From Chloroflexota bacterium (GTDB lineage: Bacteria; Chloroflexota; UBA11872): a DNA stretch of 28,092 bases. The notes beneath the pieces are model-generated. The model saw only the letters and a program-made list of their open reading frames with translations. It made no database searches and was not told the DNA's origin. Position 1 is the first letter of the stretch; each line of letters starts with the position of its first letter. The DNA is taken from the NCBI GenBank assembly GCA_026707185.1, contig JAPOXI010000040.1, positions 1-28,092 of the forward strand, in the 5' to 3' direction. Of this stretch, positions 22,434 through 28,092 are shown in pieces. The translations under genes were made by a program, and so were the position numbers.

Positions 22434-24449
22434 TTATAAGGGAGGGCACGGCGAGCCGTCCGGCCGACCGATGCCGGTGAAAGTGAATCGTGTTTCCATG
22501 AGGTAACCGTCTTCGTCCGGATCTTCGCTGGCGGCGTCCCAGCTGTGCTCGTCGAGAGTGACCCGTGGCCGGGTGACGCCGGCGCCAAGCGCGCGGGACT
22601 TCGCCAGGTCCGGACCGGCCTGTTCGATGTAGCTACGAGCAGCCGCGATAGAGGCGAAGCGGCGGCGCTCGGTTGGACCGTGAACGACATAGCCGGTGAC
22701 GCCGGAGCGCGCATAGAGGGGCCGCAGAAGAAACTCGACCTGCTCGATGACCTGGCTGGCGGCCGCGCCAACAGCGCTGGCCACGCTGGCAAGCTCGGGC
22801 ACCTGGCACTCGGCGTGGAGACGCTCAGCCACTTTGGGTAGCCAGGCCCTGGCCGGTGCGCCAAGGGCCACGATCGGGTCGGTGATCTCCAGTCGCACAT
22901 CCAGCGGGTCGCGACGGTGGGAGCGCGAGAGTGAGCGGTCGAGAAGGAATCGACCGAGCCGCTCCTCGGACTCGGCGGCGCGGTGATCAAACTCACCGAT
23001 CGCTCGGCGCAGGATCCCGTCGCCGAGGTGGTGAACCACAAGCTCGTGGGTTCGAGCGAGAAAGCTGTCAAGGCCGATCCGGCTCTCGCGGGCGGCCACG
23101 CGGCAGGCGCGAACCGCGGAGTCGACGTCAAAGTCCTGGAACTCTCCACGGGCGTGGAGGATGTCGGTGGGGGTGAGGCCGATGCGGCGGATGAGGCCGC
23201 GGGCGATGAGGGAGCGGAGGTTGAGCAGACGGGCGTCGGCAAGTCCGACGCGCTTGGCGAGCGTGGTCACGTCAAGGGGGCCTTGACGGAGCGCACCGCA
23301 GATGTCCTGCTCGGCGGCGGAGTGCGGAGGGGTGCCGGCGGCGCCGTTGACGGTGAGGAATTCCCAGACCGGGACGAGGCGATGGGTGAGGTTGCCGTTG
23401 TCGATGCGGGCGAGGGCGTCGGCGACTGAGGGGTCAGCGGCCGCGGCAACGGATAGGGGTTGGACTCGTTGCGGCCCGACGCTGAGGTCCAGGGGGTCAG
23501 CGAGGATGCGGCTGTCGCCGCCGATGCCGAACGAGCGAACGTCGGCGGCGCGGACGGCGGTGCGCCAGGCGCCAATCGCGGCGCCCTGGTCGCTGACCTT
23601 GGGCCGGCCGTCGCGCAGCAGGGCGACGTCGGTGGTGGTTCCTCCCATGTCGACCACAAGGGCGGCATCGCGGCCGGTGAGCCGGTGGGCGCCGACGGCG
23701 CTGGCGGCAGGGCCCGAGAGGAGGGTTTCGACGGGGCGGGCCGTGGCATGGGCCAGGGGCATAACGGCGCCGTCGCCGCGGACGACGGTGATGGGGGCGG
23801 CGATGCCGGTTTGGGCGACGCTGCGATCGATGGCCGCGAGCAAGCGTTCGACGTGGGGGATGAGGCGAGCGTTGAGGACGGCGGTGGTGGCGCGGCGTAT
23901 TGAATCGAGTGAGCGTCCGATGGTTCCGCCGCTGACAACGGGGTGGTCGGTGAGGTCGGCGACGATTTCGGCGGCGTGGAGTTCGTGCTCAGGATTGCGG
24001 ACGGAGAGGTAACTGGAGATGGCGAAGGCGTCGACGTGGTCGCACTGGCGTTCGACGGCGCGGCGGAGGGCGTCTTCGTCGAGAGGAGAGCGCTCCTCGC
24101 CGAAGACGTCGTGGCGGCCGGGGATGAACTCAAGGGCTGCGGCGTGAATGCGGTGAGTGAGGCCGTAGCGGCGGAGCATGGACTCGTCGTAGCCGATGAG
24201 GAGGGCGCAGACGCGGCCGCCGAGGCCTTCGATGGCGGCGTTGGTGGCGAGGGTGGTGGAGAGGGTGACGAGGCCGATCTGGCTGGGAGCGACTCCCTGT
24301 AGGCCATCAATGGTGGCGGAAATGCCGGTGGCGAGGTTGGCGTGGGTGGTGGGGGTTTTGTGCCACGCGACGACGGCGCCGGTGGCGGGGTCAATCGCCA
24401 CGGCGTCGGTGTGGGTGCCGCCGGTGTCGATGCCGAGGATCAGGGTCAT
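22434..24449 (-). CDS. HyuA-family hydantoinase/oxoprolinase-like ATPase with winged-helix-like segment
   Basis: 671 aa from ATG at 24449; upstream in-frame sequence looks non-coding. The actin-like ATPase motifs are GIDTGGTHTDAVAID (6-20) and VVDMGGTTTDVALL (about 264-277). Residues about 390-430 (DVTTLAKRVGLADARLLNLR, then SLIARGLIRRIGLTPTDILH) look like a winged-helix fold inside the enzyme, a layout I recall from some stand-alone HyuA relatives. It is only distantly like the HyuA protein at 13182, and no HyuB is nearby. Codons end mostly in C up to about residue 430 and are mixed after it. It precedes greA by 40 nt. Substrate unknown; an ATP-dependent amidase or a regulatory ATPase are both possible. 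Confidence 0.85.
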   Translation of the reverse strand: MTLILGIDTGGTHTDAVAIDPATGAVVAWHKTPTTHANLATGISATIDGLQGVAPSQIGLVTLSTTLATNAAIEGLGGRVCALLIGYDESMLRRYGLTHRIHAAALEFIPGRHDVFGEERSPLDEDALRRAVERQCDHVDAFAISSYLSVRNPEHELHAAEIVADLTDHPVVSGGTIGRSLDSIRRATTAVLNARLIPHVERLLAAIDRSVAQTGIAAPITVVRGDGAVMPLAHATARPVETLLSGPAASAVGAHRLTGRDAALVVDMGGTTTDVALLRDGRPKVSDQGAAIGAWRTAVRAADVRSFGIGGDSRILADPLDLSVGPQRVQPLSVAAAADPSVADALARIDNGNLTHRLVPVWEFLTVNGAAGTPPHSAAEQDICGALRQGPLDVTTLAKRVGLADARLLNLRSLIARGLIRRIGLTPTDILHARGEFQDFDVDSAVRACRVAARESRIGLDSFLARTHELVVHHLGDGILRRAIGEFDHRAAESEERLGRFLLDRSLSRSHRRDPLDVRLEITDPIVALGAPARAWLPKVAERLHAECQVPELASVASAVGAAASQVIEQVEFLLRPLYARSGVTGYVVHGPTERRRFASIAAARSYIEQAGPDLAKSRALGAGVTRPRVTLDEHSWDAASEDPDEDGYLMETRFTFTGIGRPDGSPCPPL

Positions 24450-24609
24450 GGGTCGATGTTCGCGCGGATCTGCGGATTGTGCACGCCTCGGCTGGCGCGA
24501 GCTCGGGCGCGCCAAACGTAGATCCTCTGGCTGGCTCGACTGGCGCGGCAAGCGCGGATGCTGCTCACCCTGAAGTCAGATGCCACACGAGATCGACGAA
24601 CGCGACCGG

Positions 24610-25317
24610 TTAGTCGGCGTCCACGTCCATGAGGAGTAGATGGTAGTCGTTGGGGTCGTGGGTTTCAGGGCGGCGGGGAAGTTCGAGGGCGGGGATGTTG
24701 AGCATGAGGTTGGCGGCGAAGTGGATGTCGGAGGGATCGAGGAGGAAGTACTCGGAAAGGCCGCTGGCGCGGTCGCGGGTGACTTCGACGGCGTTTCGCA
24801 TGGCTTGTACCGAGACGATGCGACTGAAGCGGATGCGAAAGGTGCGTTCGCCGCCGAAGTAGACGTGCTTGGTGGTGATGGCCATGGTGCCGACACCACG
24901 GTCGACGACTTCGTCGCGTTCGACGGGAGTGCCGCGGGATTGGCCGACGCGGATCGAGACGCCACGGGCGACGCGGACGCTGGTGCCGGCGGAGCGGCCG
25001 ACGATTTCGCGCTTAATGCGCTGCTCGGCGTAGCCGACGTTCCGAAATACATAGAGCAGGTACTCGCTCTTGAGGAATTTGAACGGGAGGGGCTGGTATT
25101 GGGACCAGTCGACGTCAGGGAGTTTGTTGTCGTCCAGGATTGAAATGATGTTGTCGCGGCGCTGGCGTTCGAGGCGCAGGGCGCGTTGCTCCGCTTCGCG
25201 CCGGCGCTCTTGGATAGCCAGCTTTCGCTGTCTTTCCTGCTCGCGGGCTTGGCGCTTTTCCTCTTGCCGTTCCTGGTGGTCGGCCAGGGTTTCGCGGATC
25301 CAGCCGATTGGGGTCAT
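24610..25317 (-). CDS. Coiled-coil protein with PH-like C-terminal domain, function unknown
   Basis: 235 aa from the ATG at 25317, which has GGAG 9 nt upstream; a GTG at 25332 would add five residues. Residues about 10-55 are a highly charged Arg/Glu/Gln helix, probably a coiled coil. The C-terminal half has RVARGVSIRVGQSRGTPVER, then GTMAITTKHVYFGGERTFRI and the strand/helix RFSRIVSVQAMRNAVEVTRD, the look of a bacterial PH-like domain seen in uncharacterised proteins, often near SHOCT or zinc-ribbon segments. No signal peptide or membrane helix is seen. It follows the ABM gene by about 50 nt on the same strand. I do not recognise a specific function. Confidence 0.82.
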   Translation of the reverse strand: MTPIGWIRETLADHQERQEEKRQAREQERQRKLAIQERRREAEQRALRLERQRRDNIISILDDNKLPDVDWSQYQPLPFKFLKSEYLLYVFRNVGYAEQRIKREIVGRSAGTSVRVARGVSIRVGQSRGTPVERDEVVDRGVGTMAITTKHVYFGGERTFRIRFSRIVSVQAMRNAVEVTRDRASGLSEYFLLDPSDIHFAANLMLNIPALELPRRPETHDPNDYHLLLMDVDAD

Positions 25318-25369
25318 ATTGTCAATCTCCACTGGGTGACCATTTCGCGCGGGCTCGCGCTATCCCGAA

Positions 25370-25690
25370 TCACTTCCACTCGTCGTCGGGAGGCCAGATG
25401 TTGCTGGCGCCGAGGCCGGCGCCCTGGAGGCCGGCGTCCTCGGTCCAGTCGGCGGTGGCGTCGCGCCACTTGATGAAGTGGGGGGCCTGCGTGTGGGCCT
25501 TGAAGGCGTCCTCGTCGACGTAGATCTCGTACAGCCAGATTCGATTAGGGTCGCTGGCGTCCTGGATGACGTCGAACTGGAGGCAGCCGGGCTCGTCGTT
25601 CACGGAGCCGCGAGCGTCACCGATCATTTCTTCAATGAAACGCTCCTTGTAGCCGTCCTTGATCTGGATGGGGGCGATGATGACGAACAT
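25370..25690 (-). CDS. ABM-domain protein (antibiotic biosynthesis monooxygenase-like)
   Basis: 106 aa, a single ferredoxin-like ABM fold: MFVIIAPIQIKDGYKERFIEEM starts the first strand and helix, EPGCLQFDVIQDASDPNRIWLYEIYVDEDAF is the conserved middle, and HTQAPHFIKWRD the last helix. Members act as small dimeric quinol or heme-type monooxygenases, autoinducer-degrading enzymes (LsrG-like) or have unknown roles. A tail of about 25 residues rich in Gly, Trp, Asp and Pro follows the domain. The ATG has a good site, AGGAG 6 nt upstream. It is divergent from the retropepsin gene and may share a transcript with the PH-like gene. Confidence 0.88.
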   Translation of the reverse strand: MFVIIAPIQIKDGYKERFIEEMIGDARGSVNDEPGCLQFDVIQDASDPNRIWLYEIYVDEDAFKAHTQAPHFIKWRDATADWTEDAGLQGAGLGASNIWPPDDEWK

Positions 25691-25937
25691 GAGGGGCTCC
25701 TATTTGCGGGACGCTGCCTGTGGCCGCGACGGAATCGTACAAGCAGTGGTTAGTGAAACGGGGGGGCGACGTTGGTGGGCAGCGGGTGGTTCAGGGTGTG
25801 GGCGGTCTGGAGTAGGCTTTGGGGGGCGAAGGTTTCGGGATTGCGGGGCGGATGCAGGAGCCGAGATTCGGGCGGCTCGTACCCACTGTGTCGGAATCGA
25901 GGCGGCGTCGGAACACGTTCCGAGGCCCTCGACTCGC

Positions 25938-25943
25938 AAGGAG
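25938..25943 (+). promoter_or_regulatory. Ribosome-binding site fixing the retropepsin start
   Basis: AAGGAG lies 10 nt before the GTG at 25954. It decides in favour of this start over the ATG at 25819, whose first 45 codons show no family likeness. Confidence 0.6.
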
Positions 25944-25953
25944 TGCAGACGCC

Positions 25954-26361
25954 GTGGGCGTTACGTACGTGACCGCCGTGGTACGGAATCCAGCCGAGCC
26001 GGAACGAAGCTGGGAAGGGTTGTTCCTGGTGGACACCGGGGCTATCGACTCCCTGGTTCCGAGGACTTGCCTGGAAGCCATAGGGCTAGGGCCCAAAGGG
26101 CAGCGGATCTATGCGCTGGCCGACGGTCGGGAGGTGCGCATGGACATCACGACCGGTGACATCGAGTACATGGGCGAGGTGGTGGGATCGTCGATCGTGA
26201 TCGGCGACGAGGACACGGAGCCGCTGCTGGGCGTGACGGCGCTGGAATCAGTGGGGATCGAGGTGGATCCGCGGAATCAGCAGCTCAAGCGGTTGCCGAG
26301 CGTGCGGCTGAAGTCGTGGCAGATGGCCCGGAGCTGGCGGGATCGCGTGACTGGCTTCTGA
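25954..26361 (+). CDS. Retropepsin-like aspartic protease (clan AA)
   Basis: 135 aa from GTG at 25954. The active-site triad D27-T28-G29 lies in FLVDTGAIDSLVP, and the partner hydrophobic segment PLLGVTALESVGIEVDP (about 90-106) is the usual second signature of small bacterial retropepsin-like proteins. These act, or are predicted to act, as homodimers, one Asp from each chain. No signal peptide or membrane helix is seen, so it should be cytoplasmic. The next gene, DUF2283, begins 35 nt downstream on the same strand. The natural target is unknown. A longer form from the ATG at 25819 is less likely. Confidence 0.85.
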   Translation: MGVTYVTAVVRNPAEPERSWEGLFLVDTGAIDSLVPRTCLEAIGLGPKGQRIYALADGREVRMDITTGDIEYMGEVVGSSIVIGDEDTEPLLGVTALESVGIEVDPRNQQLKRLPSVRLKSWQMARSWRDRVTGF

Positions 26362-26396
26362 GCGCCCGCCGTTGAGCCGTATGGGTGTCACCGCCG

Positions 26397-26621
26397 ATGA
26401 GACTTCACTATTACCCGGAGACCGATAGCCTCTACCTTGAGTTCAAGGACGGGCCGGGGGGCGAAACACGCGAGGCGATGGATGGGCTGAACGTGGACCT
26501 TGATGCTAGTGGTGACGTCGTGGGTTTGGACATTGACCATGCGTCGAAGCGCCTTGACCTTTCGATGTTGGAAATCGAGGCGCCACGAGCGGCCCGTCGA
26601 TTGCCTACACCGAGAAGCTAG
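26397..26621 (+). CDS. DUF2283 family protein
   Basis: 74 aa small acidic protein. The N-terminus MRLHYYPETDSLYLEFKDGPG and the following ...DVVGLDIDHASKRLDLSMLE match the beta-rich DUF2283 pattern (Y-x-x-x-x-D-x-L-Y-I/L; G-x-V-V-G-I/L-E/D-I). The function of the family is not known; members are often found near toxin-antitoxin-like or other small accessory genes. A GTG at 26385 would add four residues. The stop TAG shares bases with the stop of convergent guaB. It probably shares a transcript with the retropepsin gene. Confidence 0.85.
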   Translation: MRLHYYPETDSLYLEFKDGPGGETREAMDGLNVDLDASGDVVGLDIDHASKRLDLSMLEIEAPRAARRLPTPRS

Positions 26622-28092
26622 CGGGGGCGGTGTTGGTAGTTGGGGGATTCCTTGACGAGGACGACGTCGTGGGGGTGGCTTTCGTCGGCGCCGGCGTTGG
26701 TGACGCGGACGAAGCGGGCGCGGGTTTGCATGGCGTGGATGTCGGGGGCGCCAACGTAGCCCATGGATGAACACAGGCCGCCCACAAGCTGATCGATCAG
26801 TCCGGCGGTCGGGCCGCGGTAGGGCGTCTGGGCTTCGACGCCTTCGGCGACGAGCTTGGCGGCGTCCTCGACTTCGTGCTGGCCGTAGCGATCGCGGGTG
26901 GCGACGCGCCGGTCGACCATCGCGCCGATGGAACCCATGCCGCGGTATTCCTTGAAGCGTTCGCCCTGGCGGTAGACGATTTCGCCGGGGCTGGCGTCGG
27001 TACCGGCCAGCAGGTTGCCGATCATGACGGCGGAGGCGCCGGCGGCGATGGCCTTGGCAACGTCGCCGGAGTAGCGGATGCCGCCGTCGGCGACAAGTTG
27101 AACGCCGTGTTCGGCGCAGGGATCGGCACAGTCGAGGATGGCAGTGAGCTGGGGCACGCCGACGCCCGCCACGATGCGGGTGGTGCAAATGGCGGCGGGT
27201 CCCACGCCGACCTTGATGGCGTCCGCGCCGGCCTGGATGAGGTCGCTGGCGCCGGCGGCGGTGACGACGTTGCCGGCGATGACTTCGATATCGAGGTTGT
27301 CCTTGACGCGGCTGACCATGTCCAGCACGGCCGAGTGGTGGCCGTGGGCGGAGTCGACCACAAGGGCGTCGACGCCGGCGTCGGTCAGTTCACGGGCGCG
27401 CTCAAACGCTTCCTCCTGGACGCCGACGGCGGCGGCGACCACGAGGCGGCCCTTGTCGTCATAGACGGCGTTGGGGAATTGCTGTCGCTTGGCGATGTCC
27501 TTGACGGTAATGAGGCCGCGGAGGATGCCCTGAGAATCGACGACGGGGAGCTTTTCGATACGGTGTTCGTGAAGGCGGTGCTGGGCCTGCCGGAGGGTGG
27601 TGCCGACGGGGGCGGTGACGAGGTTCTTGCTCGTCATTAGGTCGGCGACGGTGTGGGCCTGATCGTGGGTGAATCGCATGTCGCGGTTGGTGAGGATGCC
27701 GACGAGGCGCCCGTCTTCGTCAGTTATTGGCACGCCAGAGATGCGATAGCGGGCCATGACGGCGTTGGCTTCGGCGAGGGTGGCGGTGGGGGGCAGGGTG
27801 ACGGGGTCGACAATCATTCCGGACTGGGAGCGCTTGACCTTGTCGATTTCGCCGACCTGGTCGTCGATGGAGAGGTTGCGATGAATGACGCCAATGCCGC
27901 CGGCGCGGGCCATGGCAACGGCCATAGTGGCCTCGGTGACGGTGTCCATGGCGGAGGAGACGAGGGGCACATTGAGGGCAAGGCGGGGCGTGATGCGGGT
28001 GCGCGTGTCAACCTGAGTGGGGAGCACGTCGGAACGCCCGGGGACGAGGAGCACGTCGTCGTAGGTCAGGCCTTCGACGATGCTGCGGGTGG
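26618..28092 (-). CDS. guaB: IMP dehydrogenase (5' end outside window)
   Basis: Oxidises IMP to XMP with NAD+, the committed step of GMP synthesis, in the cytoplasm. 490 residues are visible; the frame is open to the window edge ([20 protein letters not shown]), so only a few N-terminal residues are missing, and the GTG at 28054 is not the real start. Two CBS domains lie at about 100-215. The catalytic Cys is in [18 protein letters not shown], the phosphate site is in [19 protein letters not shown] and the flap begins near [10 protein letters not shown]. Codon use is strongly C-ending. The stop overlaps that of DUF2283. Confidence 0.97.
   Translation of the reverse strand, partial: TRSIVEGLTYDDVLLVPGRSDVLPTQVDTRTRITPRLALNVPLVSSAMDTVTEATMAVAMARAGGIGVIHRNLSIDDQVGEIDKVKRSQSGMIVDPVTLPPTATLAEANAVMARYRISGVPITDEDGRLVGILTNRDMRFTHDQAHTVADLMTSKNLVTAPVGTTLRQAQHRLHEHRIEKLPVVDSQGILRGLITVKDIAKRQQFPNAVYDDKGRLVVAAAVGVQEEAFERARELTDAGVDALVVDSAHGHHSAVLDMVSRVKDNLDIEVIAGNVVTAAGASDLIQAGADAIKVGVGPAAICTTRIVAGVGVPQLTAILDCADPCAEHGVQLVADGGIRYSGDVAKAIAAGASAVMIGNLLAGTDASPGEIVYRQGERFKEYRGMGSIGAMVDRRVATRDRYGQHEVEDAAKLVAEGVEAQTPYRGPTAGLIDQLVGGLCSSMGYVGAPDIHAMQTRARFVRVTNAGADESHPHDVVLVKESPNYQHRPR

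Noticed and set aside
21902..23242. 446-codon minus-strand ORF that could make greA a much larger fusion
   Set aside because: Only the last 163 residues look like GreA; the rest overlaps the hyuA-like gene out of frame and is a Pro/Ser-rich shadow.
23267..24394. Long Pro/Ser/Thr-rich minus-strand ORF (375 codons)
   Set aside because: It lies in another frame of the hyuA-like gene and arises from its C-ending codons; composition is low-complexity and no family pattern is seen.
24450..24609. 160-base gap before the second hyuA-like gene
   Set aside because: No convincing promoter, hairpin or small gene could be found by eye.
25691..25953. G-rich 263-base gap checked for a promoter, repeat or RNA gene
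   Set aside because: Apart from ribosome-binding sites at both ends, only a poor TACGAT-like box for the ABM gene was seen, without a matching -35.

Overview
This is a GC-rich (roughly 60-65% by eye) bacterial chromosome segment packed with genes on both strands. The gene content suggests a free-living, respiring bacterium. A rex-nuo respiratory cluster, a greA-lysS-serS block, stand-alone HyuA-type ATPases, a CysM-type cysteine synthase and a retropepsin/DUF2283 pair together make me think of Chloroflexota (SAR202/Dehalococcoidia-like lineages). This assignment is an inference from gene style, not from a marker gene. No rRNA, tRNA, CRISPR array, insertion sequence or phage gene was seen. No stretch longer than 300 bases lacks a gene; the longest, 25691-25953, shows only a ribosome-binding site at each end.

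Region 1 (1-13038): the 3' end of an acyl carrier protein gene converges on a long minus-strand complex I operon that reads rex, then nuoA-C-D-G-H-I-J-K-L-M-N. The genes are tightly coupled: four ATGA start/stop overlaps and several gaps of 2-3 nt. nuoB, nuoE and nuoF are missing although nuoG is kept. An almost perfect Rex operator lies 40 bases upstream of nuoA, just behind rex, so the NADH sensor and its target sit together.

Region 2 (13182-17224): a plus-strand island with a HyuA-family ATPase (no HyuB partner) and a two-gene ABC-2 type exporter (ATPase and permease joined by a TTGA overlap).

Region 3 (17238-24449): a minus-strand run, in transcription order a second and different HyuA-family protein, greA, lysS, serS, a cysM-like cysteine synthase and a xylose-isomerase-like TIM-barrel protein. 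lysS has no ATG/GTG/TTG start that includes its conserved N-terminus. The frame continues upstream to a CTG codon that overlaps the greA stop and has a well-placed GGAG, giving the usual family length.

Region 4 (24610-28092): two small minus-strand genes (a coiled-coil plus PH-like protein of unknown function; an ABM-domain monooxygenase-like protein), a plus-strand retropepsin-like protease with a DUF2283 gene, and the 5'-truncated guaB (IMP dehydrogenase), whose stop codon shares the palindrome CTAG with that of the DUF2283 gene. From about 23160 to the right end the minus-strand genes have strongly C-ending codons, unlike the left part. This shift begins inside the second hyuA gene.

No clearly new multi-gene system was found. 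The most unusual items are the incomplete complex I cluster with its own Rex switch, the CTG-started lysS, and the composite second HyuA protein with a winged-helix-like segment.
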